The notes: generated by a model not told the origin, from the sequence alone. Positions 23,001-36,287 are shown, counted from the stretch's first letter. The stretch: 64,000 nt of DNA from Lasioglossum baleicum (GCF_051020765.1 NC_134943.1:9424001-9488000); one strand, 5' to 3'. Numbers and translations: made by a program.

Positions 23001-26000
23001 GAGCCTCTAGTGGCCCCGACTCTATCGGACCATCTTCCGTTGGCCCTCGGATTTTTTCTGCGACGCGTTTCGAAACATTCCAAAAGGTACGCGCAGACTC
23101 TTCCCAATTTCTGGAGGATTATCCAATTACTTCGTAAAATCGTCATGTTTGTATAAAATTTCACGAACACGATTGTTTGCCGAAGAGATTGCTTTAACGA
23201 ACTCTACTTTCAATTTTAATTCAATTTTAACCTCAATTCCTGGTTAACAATGCTATATTGTATGTGCCTATAATTTATTTCATGTTACATTATTTTAAAT
23301 TAAAATAATTCAATGTAATTTTTAAGATATTTAAAAAAATGAACCGTTAGATAATGCTGGTTATTTCAATATTATATGGCACATGGAATTTATTTAGTGT
23401 TAATATCCTTCAAAACAAGAAATATATGACTTAGACCACTTTCATAATTATGGGCACATATTATGACGCAACTAGATATCAATGAAAAATTAATGTCAAC
23501 CTCTAAAATCAAGTTCCACGTGGCATTGTTAGAAATAATAGCATGTTATAATGTCAAACAGTTTATTTGGACAACGTTCGTGTCCAGGTTACACCTGCTA
23601 CCGTTCCTGGGTGAGATTCATTATAAAATCAAAATTCCGTACGAACATGGTACCCTAATTCCGACGACGTTCATCGACGGCGTTAATTAGCGTACCCTTG
23701 TTACACCCGCGGCAGATAGTAAAGTTCTCGACAATAAGTGTCGGTGTAACAATCGTCCGGGAACGTGGCGGTAAACCAGCGAGGTAGCTAACTGGATTTC
23801 CCGTGAAAAACTTCCCGTGAAAAACCTCGCCTGAACAGCTTCTGCGAGAATAAATACCTAATTTCGTGTAGGTCGCATTCAAACGCAAAAATTCGAGTAA
23901 AGTGCGGTGCCCGTCGATTTCAAACAAAGTCTACCAAGTAAGCTCATTATTCACTTCGTTGATTGCCAAGCCACCATTCTGAAGAGTTCTGCAAAATCAA
24001 ATTTATTTGACGGGACTCAAACTGCAGAGTTAAAATTTATCGTATCGATTACTCCATTGCTACTCTCTCCGTATTAGAAGACGAATTGTGTCACTGTTTA
24101 ACATTATAGTGAACAAATTTTATTCTCTTCATTATCATACCGAGCATAACTGTTACGTGTAGCCTTACAGAAGGGACAAGATCACTGTCTGCGGGAGCGT
24201 CTGTACAATTTCAAATTGTGAAGTGAAAGGTGGGCCGTTCGATAGCGGTGCGCTTAGTATTAAAGGAGGACACGTGTCGAGCAGTTTTATTCTCTCCGTT
24301 GGATTGTCATCTCGAGTGAAATCGGACGCGTCGGAACCGTGATTCGGCTGTTCGCGAAAAGACCAGGAAATTTTTGGCGGCGTAAAAAGCTCGCGGTCCG
24401 ATTGGCCCGAATGCGGAACAGCCCGGTGGAAAACCCCGTTATCACCGAATGGGATATCCGGCGGGAAGACCGGTTTTTCCGCGGCTGTTTCTCGAGAGCA
24501 GCTCAATTCCGGCCATCGATCGAGTGTTTTCAAGCGATAAAAGTGGCCATTTTCTTTCTCCTCGCTCGAAACGAGCGATCTCCGCGGTGGAAAGCGGATT
24601 TCCACGGGTGTAGAACACGCGAGAAACGATTTTCTTGCCGCGATGCGGTGTTTGGCCCCCGTCACCTTTCTGGCCACGTGAAAAATCCATTACAACTGTT
24701 TCCTGGTAACGTTCTCGTTTGTTCCGAATACTTTTCGATTTCAACTATCTGCCACGGTTTTTTTCTAGGACATCGGAAAAAGCTGTAAGGTTGACCAGAA
24801 CATCGAAACGCCTCCACCTACACACCGACACGACCACATCGCTATACCGCGACGCTGACGTAGATTTAACGATCGGAATTAACAGGGTTTGGGGGTGAGA
24901 TCTCCCTGGAACCGCGGCAATCGCGCGACCACCTACGTTTCGGAGCCAGGATCCCTCGAAACAGTCGATGGATGGCTATTTAGAAGACCTATCGCGCGTT
25001 AGATCCTCCTCTTCTTCAGGAAATTACGGTGTTTACTGGCTGACGGACCTCGCAGATTGGTCGTGGCACTTTACTTTCTTCGAGGATCGTTCGCGATACT
25101 TTTCTGGTCTTTTAGAATCTGCTTTCCGGTATAAAGTAGCACTTCAAGCGTTTGTTGAAGGTACATGAACTGGATAATGATCACGGTACTTTGGAGCAAC
25201 AATCTAGAATCTGGAGGGTCGCTTTTGAATCTTCTCAGGGTCTCCACACCTATCATCCCTCTTCTATTTAAATAATGCCCTCATCAGTTTCTAAGGATTG
25301 ATGCTTATTAATTTTCCCGGGAGTACCCATTCATAAAAACGTTAAAAAAACTTGAGAAAGTAAAGCCGTGCTTCACACCTCGGTAATTTGATGTAAACCG
25401 ATTAAATTGGTCTATAAAAATCAATGGATTCTCGAGGATCGATGCTTACTAATTTCCTCCTGAAAGTACCCATCTATAAAAATGTTAAAAAATAGCTACT
25501 TACCAGTAATACGATGCAAATGTGTTTCCGTCTAGAACCATCGGCTCGTCTAAAAATCGATGCTTATTAATTTCGCCTGGAGGTCCCCATCCGCAAGAAT
25601 GGTAAAATGGACCAGCTATCGGGAGACAAAGATCTTCCGCTCCGGAAGTAGTCCATCTAGATCGGTCGCGATAGTTTCACGAGGGAATTTTGCGGGTAGC
25701 TTTCGTTCTTCAGGATCAAAGATCCTCGATTTCCTAGCAGCCCTCGTTTCATTAGCGGAAGAGACGATCGTGGCCATTCTCGGCATTGTCTTCCGATGTC
25801 CTGGCATCGGGAGATCCTTTATCTAACAGCGATTTGAAGGCTGGAGTGAAAAGATGGTGCTCTAAGGGAAAGATTAACTTTCGTTGGTCGCGGGATGGCT
25901 TCGGTTCGCGTTTCTGCGGCACAAAGGCCGCGGATGCTTGAACGTTGCGGATCCGGGATGGCGTAATGGATACTCTCGATGTAACGAACAGAATTAGATC

Positions 26001-29000
26001 CGTGATTTCGGTGCAGGGAATCATTGTACCGCGTGTAATCCGATCGAACGACGTGTTTGAGCTCGCGATCGATTTGATTATCCTGAATCAGCTCTTGGCT
26101 TGGTCCTCTCCTTCGGGAAGTGTGTCAAATTATTCCGCCAATCGGTGTATCACACTTGTGAACACCGCGAACAGGTTTGTTAATACTATTGAGGGATTGG
26201 CTTCTGCGGTGCAGGGCTCGGCGATGAACACGAGTACAGACTGACGAAACACCTCCTCGATGGATACGACGCCGGTGTACGACCAGCCAAGAACTCCTCG
26301 CAACCCCTAGCAGTGGTCTTCGGGCTCTCCCTTCATCACATAATCGATGTCGTGAGTATCCGATTTTATTATGCATTTTTAAAATTTTTAAACGTGCTCC
26401 ATTTATTCTGTCCTTTGGCTCCGACACGTTCCTCGGCCATTTTCTATTTATACCGTAATATGTTTAATACACGTCTCACAAAGTGAATTCCTCTAGAACA
26501 AGAACCTGCAAATGAAATGCAATTAGTTGAATGAACGTGTAGATTGAAACCAGGTGAACTATTAGCCCGAACTTTTTTCCACGGCAATTTCTCAGGGAGG
26601 GGTGGTGGTAACAGGGACGGCTTTATGGAAATTTGTTAAATTGCAGTAAATTGGTCAGGTCAGCGTCGTCGAACCGTTCCGTTTGATTCCGCGCCGATAG
26701 AAAATCCCGACGTTCAAATTTCCGAATTCCCCGCGGAATTTCCACGTGCTACTCCGATCTTTCTCTTTCTCTCTCGACGCGGCGGTGTGTTCGTCGCATC
26801 AAAAATTCGTTCGTATTCGAGCGGTTTCGATAATGAGCTTCTCGCTCGCGGCGAATCGATGTTCTCTCCTCGAGTAGAAGAAACTTGAGCCTTTGAACCC
26901 CGAGACGCGGAGGAAAGCGACGGTGTCTCTTTGAAGGTGGAAAAATACATTTCGCCGTATCGCGGTGAAATAATCTCTAAATCGAAAGAGCGCGAATAAA
27001 AGCGACAATCTCTGAACGGCTTTGGACGAACCATTTTCCTCTCACTTCACAAATAAGATAGCAGTAGACAGAAGAAATATTTCAATCAAGTCTACTTAGA
27101 CCTGCATTAACATTTATTTGGCCAGGAGTTTTTCTCGTGTTCTAGACGATACGGAGACTTATAAAATATTGAAATCAAGTCTACTCGGGCCGGCATTAAT
27201 ATCCAATTCACCGGAAGTATCAAATTCCACCGTAACAAAGTGAAATAATCACGGAATCGAACGAATACGAAAGAACCAATCCTCTGGGAAAAGAACAGCT
27301 TCCCAATGAAGAACTTCGTTCTCCCCGTTTTTCCGGATGAATGAGAGACTTTTGAGATATCCGGGTCAAGCCTACTTGGACCTGCATTAACATCCACTTC
27401 GCCGGAAGTATCGGCAGTTTGCGATACGGCCCGCGTTTCAAGCTCGTCTAAATATCGATTTATATTCATTACGATATAGATATATTTCTTTTCACTATCG
27501 CGGACACCGTTGACAGGAAAGGAATAGAGAGAGAGAGGGAGAGACAGGAAGTATGATCCTCTCTCGTGGGATTGTGAAGCGTCGGGTAACCGGAAATACC
27601 CAAGACAAATTGCTGTCGGAACACATAAGCCCGATGGAAACTTCGAAAGATTTATCTCTCGTGTGTACCTAACGAGAATCATCTTTCACCCCACATATTT
27701 TCATCGCGACTCGCCTAAAGACACTTATTCTTTCCCGGTGATACGCCAACGGTGAATCCTCGAGCTTCGGTTGCCGCGATTTAAACTAGCGATTTGTCAG
27801 CTGTGGAAATTTTGCTCTCTCTCTCTTCGTTGACGCCGCAGTGATTTTTCGTGTGTTACTAATAAGAACGAAACAAAAAATATTCTTGAAAACCTCTGGA
27901 ATCCACCCCTTAATTTCTTCAGGGTTAATTTACTCTATATACAAGGTGAGTCACTTAACGTTGCCACCTCAAATATCTTTGTTGTTTTTAAAGCCTAAGT
28001 ATGAGGCCTACAAATAAGGGTCTTCGAAAATTAAGGAGTAGACTGCGAATTTTTAATGGTCAATGCAAAATAATAATGTTCTGTGTCTGTTATATGAACT
28101 AGGAGCTACTTAGAAAGTTTATGCTAATGAAAGAGACTATCATTGTAGGTGTTTGAAAAAGGGTGTTTCCATTTTAAAAAATGAAGGTGACCTTGATATC
28201 TCTAACAAAAAATCACATAAAAACAAAAATATTTTTGGTATCATACTATCATGTGAGCCCCACTGAACCATTCAACTTCGTCCTTCAGACATTTGACGTA
28301 TCTTTAAAAACAACAAAGATATTTGAGGTGGCAAGGTTAGGCGACTCACCCTGTATATTTTTAGTAATTTTGTGAAGTATTTCACATAAGACTCCACCTT
28401 TCTCGAAGCTTTCACAGTAATTTAAGGGCCAGCTGATGCGCCTGTTCATCGCCAACTGTTTCTACTTACGTATCGGATGAACGTTAAGAGCACTCGCAGA
28501 ACTCCCGTGTTGGCACAAAGAAAATATATCGGGTTCACGTTGGGTTGAAAAGCGTGTCCGTATCGGTTTTGCTGCGGGTGGTCTTTAATTGCACCGATGG
28601 AAAAGTACATCCCTCTCACCTGTTTGATTTCTGCCTCGCAGGACGAGAAGAACCAGATACTCACGACGAACTGTTGGGTCACGCAGGTCTGGACGGACCA
28701 TCATCTGAAATGGAACGCCTCGGAGTTCGCTGGAATCCGAGTGATTCGCGTTCCTTACAACCGCGTTTGGAGGCCCGACACCATTCTGTACAACAAGTGA
28801 GAAACACTCCGCACATTGTTTTCTACAACGTGCACGATTAAAATTAAATCGGACTTGGGAAAATAATTTACAGTTCCCCAGAAAATTCGTCGACGAAGAG
28901 AAGACAGAATAATGCAACTCTCATATATGTAGAGAGTGATTCTGGATAAAAGTAATACTAAACCAATTCATATTGAGAGTTTGGACACTTCTTGTAGTAA

Positions 29001-32000
29001 AGCAGAGTTGTGCAGAATTACAATTCAATTACTCCAGGAATTATAATTACAAAGTAATTGAATTACATTGTAATTCAGTCATATTGTAATTTATAATTCA
29101 TATCTTCATTCAATTACATTACAATGTAATTCGTAATTGCAATTGGAGTACAATTATAAAATAGCGTTACGTATTATGAAGGAGGACGAGAAAAACATAA
29201 AAATATATCGCACTTCAATGTTCTGGGCTATAATTTGGAGTGCTGTATTTTAATTATATTATATTTCAATTACACATCTGATTAAAATACTTAGTAATTG
29301 AATTAATTGAAAGGTTTGAATTATGTAATTCAGTTACGACGTAGTTGAATTACAATATAATTGTGTAATTGAAAAGTACGTTTCCGACACAAAACGGCAA
29401 ATATCTCCTGAAGTATTGACATTCCGATGACCTTGGGTTTGTACTTTTATAAGTTGAATAATAAAAGAGATCGATAGGTTTAGCAAAAAAGTTGGATTGC
29501 ATTAAAGAGTAAATTGCAATTGCACCTGGCGGGTGCATCGGTGCATCCACATAAAAAATAAGTTCATAGGAAGTTAGGACGCATTATGACGTATCATATT
29601 TTTCTATTTTCACTTAAAAAAGAGCAGTAATTTGTCCCAGTTCCCGGAATCAGCCTGTACAGTTAATTGGTGATCTATGAAAAGTAGTCACAGTTATCGA
29701 TTCTACGAGAGACTCGATTTCTTCTCCCCGATATTACCCAATATGCTCCGCTTTGTTTACAGCGCAGATCCGCAATACAGCTCGGCTGTCATCAATACGA
29801 ACGTGATCGTCAGCCACACGGGGGAAGTGGTGTGGCTCAGTCACGGAATCTTTCGCAGCAGCTGCGACATCGACGTCGAGTTCTTCCCCTTCGACGAGCA
29901 ACGCTGTGTCCTGAAGTGGGCATCGTGGACCTACGATGGCTACCAAGTAAGATACACATACACACACACACGGTCAACATGCACCTCGATCTACATTCCT
30001 TAAACGAAATTGTTACAATTTCGTACACTGTTGGTTTCGAGAAAATGAATCTCGGAAGATTATTTGGATTCTCGTAGTAAGTGGTAAGGGTTGGATTGAT
30101 CCGACACATTGCAGCAATTTATATTTCGCATTTCAGACCCGCAGTCTACTAATTACTCACCCGGGCAGGACTCGTAAGATTTTCCGGTCACGCTCGTGAA
30201 TTCGTTACGCGGCCACGCCGCGGAAACTCGTGCAAGTTCGCCGGTTACTTGCCGCGTTGCACCGATGCAAATTCACCGGGGCCAGAAGTTCTTGATCGGC
30301 GGTTACGCGATTTAATCGGACAGCTTGTGCGACCTGCATCCGCGTCTCTGTTGCCCTCGATTCCCCAAACAGTTTCCTCCCTCGGGACGGCATGCAAATC
30401 GAGAAGCGATATACAGGCGAGGGCGTCCCGACGTCGTTCGGACAATAAACAATATATATGTGGGTACTGGGAACCTTGAACGCTCCACGCGATGACCAAC
30501 TTTTTTTTCTCTTTCTCTCTCCCCTTCACCCTTCTCTCTCGCGCGCTCTCTCTCTCTCTCTCTTTTGCTTTTCCAGTCTCTGGAAATCCTGCGATCGGCC
30601 CGCTTCCATTTCTCGAGGAACCAGCTCTCTCGGATTAGATCCGTGGGATGGTTCTCTTCTTCGTTATTGTGCTCGCTTCCTCTTAAAAATCTCGACGTTT
30701 TCTGGCTTCCTGCGGATCCACGGAATTAAAAAGCTCCTCGTCGTCAATGCGCCGCGACACGACAGCAAACTCCATTCGCTAAAGGTTCGAACCGTCAAGA
30801 GAAAGTTAGGTGAAACCGGAATTTCATCCCTGGATGACTGCTCCATCCTAAAAATGACGATTGAGTTGCTTAATTCTTGCAATATTAATTTTTCAATCTC
30901 GTTCACTCTGCTCCCTTATGATAGAAAATATTTTTCGTATTACATAAAGAGAGGTCAATGTTATTTGGAGCTTGGAGATAGTATTACAGTGGGAGATTAG
31001 ACTGGCTATTTTTCGTTGTGGACCGATGTACTAGCTGTTGGATGCCAGACCAGAGCAGTATAGCGAGATTTCCGTAAAAGAGGCCGAGCTTTCGCGCGTC
31101 CAGAGACGCTTAACAGGGGCAAATCGAAAATACCGGCTCGGCAAGTCGCGAAAATGGCCCGGGCAAATCGAACAGCTTAATCCCGCATGCGAGAAGAGTT
31201 GAATGCGAGGCCGAAGCCCACCCTTTTCACCGAGTTTTTCCATTTCCTATTCCGACGTTGAATACATTTTGCGTTTTTGTCGTCTAAAACGATGGGAATA
31301 CGATTCCGGGATTAGGCGCTACCGAAATATCTATCTTCGAATGATCTTGCGACACCCATTGTGTCCGGTGACGTATAGAGACGTATGAAATATTAAAAAA
31401 CTCGTCTTAGTAATCATGCGCGCTAATTTCTACTGTATCGAATCATAAGATCAGAGATTGTCTCTGAAAATCTTTCAAATACAATTAAAATGAATGAACA
31501 AGCACGTTTCCTCCTGGTCGAAGAATACAGTACATAATCTTCTAAAACATTGTCAAGGTTTGCGACTTGTTAACCGAGGAGAACGAGCGAACTCAGTATG
31601 TTGACACAATATGAATTAGTGTCAACAGATTCTGGAACAGCCGACAAGAAAACGACAGTTCCCATTCGCAGAGGTTCGTAAAGCGAATCGTTCGTAAACA
31701 TTGAAGCGACGCGACGGTAGAATTCCGCGGATATTTTTCAGTGGTGTGTGCGGGGCATCTGCCAATTTATTTTACGCTCGGAAACTGTTCAGTCCGGTCC
31801 TTCGAAAGCCATCCACGTTAACAGGCGACCGTAGCACGTAAAACGTAAAACGGAAGCGTCCTCCGTCGCTGGTAATCCGTCCGGCGGATAGAAGTATCCC
31901 ATTTCCGCTGTCCCGACGCGTCAAACACGGTTTCCCGACCGCTGCGTTTTTCCTGTCCGACACCTACCCACCCAGCTACGGCTTGTCCCAGCGAGACAGT

Positions 32001-35000
32001 ACCCGGTGCACCTATCCGACAACGTTGACACGTAATCGGTTCCCGTACCCGCTGCCGGGATTCTAACTCGAGGAGGCGGTTTAACACTTTTAATCCGAGA
32101 CTGGTATGGCACGGGACGTCCGGTAATTGTCCGTGGTCACGAACGCGGGCGTTTACCACGATTCGACTGAAATTAATCCTAACGCTGTGTGCTTGGATAC
32201 CGGTTCTTCAAATATGTAGTCCGACAGTAACGACTCAGCAATGATAGACCACGATTTTTTAGCTTTCACGTCAGTCCACAAATTATTTAAATTTTGTGGA
32301 ATTTTGTGGAAAAACGAATTTTTCTTCCGGTCTGAAATATTCCTATTTTCTATGATTTTCTTAATTTTATCGATATAAAACTGATATCACACCTCGTACA
32401 ATACTCTCAGCAGTTTATTAAAATAATAAAAACGTTTAGTAATTTGTTGAATACAAATTTAATAATGCAACGAATATTTTGAATAATGGTACAAAAATTA
32501 TTAAATCGAAATTTAATAACTGTATGGCTTTTGCAGCTCGAATTGGACAAACAGAGCGAGCAAGGAGACGTCAGTAATTACCAAGCAAACGGCGAGTTCG
32601 ATTTAGTCGATTTCTCCGCTCGGAGGAACGTCGAGTACTATTCCTGCTGCCCGGAGCCTTATCCCGACATCACCTACGAGATCCGACTGCGGCGACGTCC
32701 GATGTTCTACGTGTTTAACTTGATCCTGCCCTGCATACTCATCAACGGTGTCGGTGAGTCCTGAAAGTTAGCTGAATAAGTATCATACAATCACAGGACG
32801 AGCACCCTTTCCCTCTTCGTCGTTCTTTTTATTAAAGTAGAGCTATCTCCCGCGTCATCCGCGATAGATGCAATCTTCTTTGTAAGAGAGTCGAGTGTCC
32901 TTATTCGTATCTCTGATGGAAATTTCATTAAAAACTCTCGAATGCGTGTAGAGAGAAAAAAAAATGGGAAGTATAGCTGCCTTACAGAATTTCTTCTGCC
33001 CCGTCGCGAATCTTACTAAATAGCTACTTCATGATGGATGGCCCTTTGGATTAGGGCACGGTCTCGCGCAAGCTCCTTCTGCATTTATTTATTTATGTAG
33101 TCGTCAGACTGCGGCTCTTGGTGCCACATAAAATTTTATTAAAGCCGTTCATTCATTTTGTTTTCGAATACTGCAACTGAACCATTTTTGATCATCGAAA
33201 CGACAGAAAAGTAATACATTCTTTCGTTGGCAAGTAATTAAAGTATTGACTGCTAGAGATACATTTTTGTTTAAATTTTGTTCGACTTTAACCGCGCATA
33301 AGAATTCACAGAATGCATAGAACTGATTTGAATACTTCATCGTTGAATTCATTGCGGATTCCTGATATGTTCCATAAAAATGCTCACGTGCCGTGATCTT
33401 TGCATTTTATATTTTAATACGCTCGATATAAATGCCTACGTACTACATACTTGTATTTCATATTCCAATATGCTAAATATAAACGCTCAGATACGGGAAT
33501 TTTGCATTTTTATGTGTCTGATATAAATGCAAAATTCTATAAAAATTCTAAGATCCTCCGGAAAAATGGAAATTCCATTGCGACGGGTCAAACGCTTATC
33601 ATACCCGCCTTCGAAGGGTCAAACTCGATCCAACAACTATCAGATTTCATTATCCTAAATAAAATATACAAAATTCTAATCAGTAGCTTAGAAAAAAAAT
33701 GCCGAGACTCCGTGGCTAGTCTGATAATGGTACAATCAATATTTCAATTTCTTGGGAAGTGGGTTCTGTAAAAAGCCCCATGATTAAACTCGCTTAACGA
33801 AAAAGGTTCGCGGTTGTCCTTCCGCGGGGAGAAAAATTTATGCGGAACTTTCTTCGTGGTCCTTCGGTCCCCTCCTTTTATTTCTTCGCGCGCCATGCAC
33901 CGAACTTCTCGGGGAATGCCTTCTGTTCGATATTCCACGGCGGGAATGGGGGGCCATCGGGCGAAGGGAAAACTTTCTCAGCCGATCTGTTCTCCCCGAC
34001 GGTTTATTCAGCGCTGTTGGTATTCTACGTGCCGTCGGAATCGGGGGAGAAAGTCACCCTCGGGATTTCGGCGTTGCTGTCGATGACTGTCTTCCTGATG
34101 ACCATACGCGAGACTTTGCCGCCTACTGAGAAGACACCACTCATCAGTGAGTATAATACAATCTGTAGAGTCGCTTGGAATTGCTGCTGTAATCGCAATT
34201 ATTCGCTTATTTGCAAAACTTCTCAACCTGGTAATAATAGAGGCTTCACACTTTCGAACGAGCCTAAGTACATCGTTGTACAATTCTTTTTCGCGAAGTT
34301 ACGCAAAGTGAAAGGTTACGGATAATTACAGGGAACAACGCAATAATCAGTTCTCGGTCAATTTTTTCAACTTAACAGCGTTAAAAAATTTTCAATATTT
34401 CTCTTTTCGTCTGAAGCTCCTATTTCTGCCGGGAAAAGTGTACAAACGTTCACAGTGGAAGGAATGGGCGCCCAGAGCGCGGCCATTATCTGGATTCATT
34501 GGAACGTGAACCTCTTTCCCGGATATATTTTTATTTACACCGTTTTCTGTTCGAATGGAAAGAGCTCCGAGCGAAATAATCAGCGGCTCCAGCTCCAGAT
34601 ATAACGAGAAACGAACCGATACAAGGATTCCACGGGCGGCTGGCGTAACCGCGTTGATTGAAAATTCCCAGGTGTCCCGTTCGAGAGTTCTCCGATGACC
34701 TGGACAGTCAGGATCACTTTCAAGAAGTGTCTCGCGTGGCTACACTGGTCCACAGAAACTCTGTAATTGCAACGGCGAATTAATTTATGCAAGCAAGGTT
34801 CTACGGTGCTCTCGAAATTAGTTCCGGTTAACTGAGGATTTAAGGAGGACCATCATCGTCTGTACATGTTCCAGGTCTCTATTATGGGGTCAGCATATGC
34901 TTGGTGTCGTTCGCTTCTGGACTCGCCGTGGTCACGTTGAATCTTCACCATAGAGGTGTACGAGGCACCAGGGTGCCCGCCATTGTCAGGTCTTTGGTCC

Positions 35001-35699
35001 TCGACAAACTCGCCAGAGTGGTTTTCCTCAATTTCCAAGAAGAGAAGAGACCGGTAACGTATCCTGCTTCAAGGTAGACTGGTTTACCTTTGCTGATTTT
35101 ATCAGTTCGTCCATAGCCTTGGATTAGCCTAGAAACCGTGATGAACTTCAAGCAAAAAAATTTTGGAGGCAATTTCAGAGGTTAAATGTTGATAAAATTC
35201 GTCAAACGAACCTCGAACTTGCTTTCAGGAGCAGATGGACCCTCCTCGGAGAAGGAACAACTGTCCACTGCACTGCAAACCGGAAGTGTCGCAACCACAG
35301 TCGTCGCCTAAGTTCATGAGCAAACGCGAGGACAGCAGCAGCAGCAGTCCGAGTTTGGGTGAGTCCTCGAACCGTAACTGAACTTGAACCGAGAACACGT
35401 TCCGCGTCTGCTTCGCAATAAATTAAGAGGCAAACAAAAAACCTGCAGATCTCGGGAAAGAGGGCGGCCTTGAGGCGCAATGGTCCCGGGTGCTGGGAAG
35501 AGTGCACGCGACCATAGACAGAAATGAGAGACGGCTGACGGAGCAGGACCGAAGAGAGAGAACCGAGCTGGATTGGAAACAGGTCGCTCTAGTCAGCGAC
35601 CGGGCTCTGCTCTGTGTTTTTTTCCTGACGACCATTGTCAGCACCACTGTCATCCTATGCGGCTCGCCGCCGACCACGAACATTGCCAAAGAGGGCTGA
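20063..35699 (+). CDS. Nicotinic acetylcholine receptor alpha subunit, alpha-10-like (complete)
   Basis: Cys-loop cation channel subunit at the neuronal membrane, opened by acetylcholine. Nine exons in phase give 481 aa: 20063-20120, 26215-26351, 28642-28796, 29763-29946, 32537-32753, 34012-34146, 34875-35053, 35229-35358, 35449-35699. Seen: signal peptide in exon 1; VFGLSLHHIIDVDEKNQIL; loop A VWRPDTILYNNAD; Cys-loop C151-C165 with FPFDEQRC; loop B WASWTYDG; vicinal C215-C216 in YYSCCPEPYPDITY, which defines an alpha subunit; TM1 about 233-257, TM2 about 265-285 with GEK before it, TM3 about 297-318, TM4 about 451-469. The large TM3-TM4 loop is Ser/Gln/charged. The RLRRRP-MFY pre-TM1 stretch resembles alpha-9/10-type rather than the insect alpha-7 group; the exact orthologue is inferred. 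Exons usually separate in the family (DEKNQ... and WTDHHLKW...) are fused in exon 3. Confidence 0.95.
22085..22310. repeat. Degenerate minisatellite (GAAAATTTGTAGG-type unit)
   Basis: Units such as AAAATTTGTAGGACCCACAG, GAAAATTTGTAGACAC and GAAAATTTGTAGGCTTCACAG recur with irregular spacing of about 25-40 bases. It is intronic and non-coding. Confidence 0.6.
25290..25620. repeat. Three-copy degenerate tandem repeat in intron 1
   Basis: GATTGATGCTTATTAATTT at about 25297, GATCGATGCTTACTAATTTC at about 25437 and ATCGATGCTTATTAATTTCG at about 25557 each lead into a CCCAT-C-TAAAAA-GTTAAAAAA or related stretch. Spacings are about 141 and 119 bases. Confidence 0.65.
27083..27417. repeat. Three-copy degenerate repeat in intron 2
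   Basis: The core TCAAGTCTACTTAGACCTGC, CATTAACATTTA occurs at 27086; TCAAGTCTACTCGGGCC... at 27174; TCAAGCCTACTTGGACCTGC at 27366. The last two also share CACCGGAAGTATC or CGCCGGAAGTATC. Spacing is unequal. Confidence 0.6.
27938..28357. mobile_element. MITE with about 55-bp terminal inverted repeats
   Basis: Left end TATACAAGGTGAGTCACTT, continuing through GCCACCTCAAATATCTTTGT, is the inverse of the right end ACAAAGATATTTGAGGTGGC ... GACTCACCCTGTATA. About 420 bases, no transposase. The ACA-GGTGAGTC type end beside TA bases suggests a Tc1/mariner-type MITE, but the class is inferred. The ORF at 28181-28375 lies inside and is chance. Confidence 0.8.
28797..32536 (+). other. Introns 3 and 4 of the acetylcholine receptor gene
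   Basis: Both introns flank exon 4 (29763-29946), and no other coding exon is visible. Intron 3 holds an AATTAC-type low-complexity stretch (about 29010-29390). Intron 4 has a CA run (about 29953-29970), a CT run (about 30530-30563) and a CpG-rich block at 31700-32160 whose overlapping ORFs match no family. Confidence 0.5.
29010..29390. repeat. AATTAC/GTAATT low-complexity array
   Basis: Dense, irregular alternation of AATTAC, GTAATT and TACAATGTAATT words, many of them mutually inverted. It could fold on itself; no unit length is fixed. Confidence 0.7.
32754..34011 (+). other. Intron 5 of the acetylcholine receptor gene
   Basis: AT-rich with no coding exon or clear repeat. The ORFs at 33451-33771 and 33814-34086 are chance; the latter overlaps exon 6 in other frames. 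Confidence 0.5.
34147..34874 (+). other. Intron 6 of the acetylcholine receptor gene
   Basis: Separates the TM2 exon from the TM3 exon. No feature recognised. Confidence 0.5.
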
Positions 35700-36275
35700 G
35701 ACAATGGCCGCTCGACCGGGAACTAGGACTAATTAAGGATCGAATTAACGCGTTATCGACGGAGCTGGACCGCTGGCTACTTACACCTGATAGGGAATGA
35801 TCACCTAGAAAATTATAAAACTTTGGGAATAGAAATACTGTTTAATTTCACCATAAGATTTATTCTATTCCTTATAGTTACAAAGTACGATCGACAAAGT
35901 TTCATAATTTTCTGAATTTCTTATTAGGAGATCCTCCCTCCTGAATGAGAATATACATAGAAACAATAATACAACAATTATCAATGAAATGCAACGACAG
36001 AATAGCTAGACACATCCTTGCGTCAACTGTAACATATGACAATACTCGTCGTCTCCGTCGATAGGGTGTTGAGGTCTGTCTCTCTTCCTTTTTTATATGG
36101 CAAAAGGCGAACGAGGTACATTCTGTAAATACACACGCATCGAAAGAAAGTATGGAAGAGCGAGAGCTGTTGTCATACTTTTATTTAATACTAGGCTTAC
36201 GGGACGCGTTCTAATATTTCCAGTTTACGATTATTGAGATTGTAAAGATGCATCCATGAGGAATTATTCAACTAT

Positions 36276-36281
36276 TTTATT
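36276..36281 (-). terminator. Candidate polyadenylation signal, CALML4-like gene
   Basis: TTTATT on + (AATAAA on -), 232 bases after the stop codon. Another minus-strand candidate lies near 36182. Confidence 0.45.
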
Positions 36282-36287
36282 TCCTCG

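Larger units (their letters stand above)
20121..26214 (+). other. Intron 1 of the acetylcholine receptor gene (6.1 kb)
   Basis: No coding exon. Contents: a 23-base direct repeat (20440-20462 and 20492-20514), a degenerate minisatellite at about 22085-22310, and three related copies at 25294-25620. CpG-rich blocks at 21590-21990, 22480-23080 and 24330-24690 give long chance ORFs on both strands without family resemblance. Confidence 0.6.
26352..28641 (+). other. Intron 2 of the acetylcholine receptor gene
   Basis: No coding exon. It holds a three-copy degenerate repeat (27083-27417), chance ORFs at 26714-27682 and a MITE at 27938-28357. Confidence 0.6.

Noticed and set aside
25945..26244. 99-aa plus-strand ORF overlapping receptor exon 2
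   Set aside because: It is in a different frame from the exon and matches nothing.
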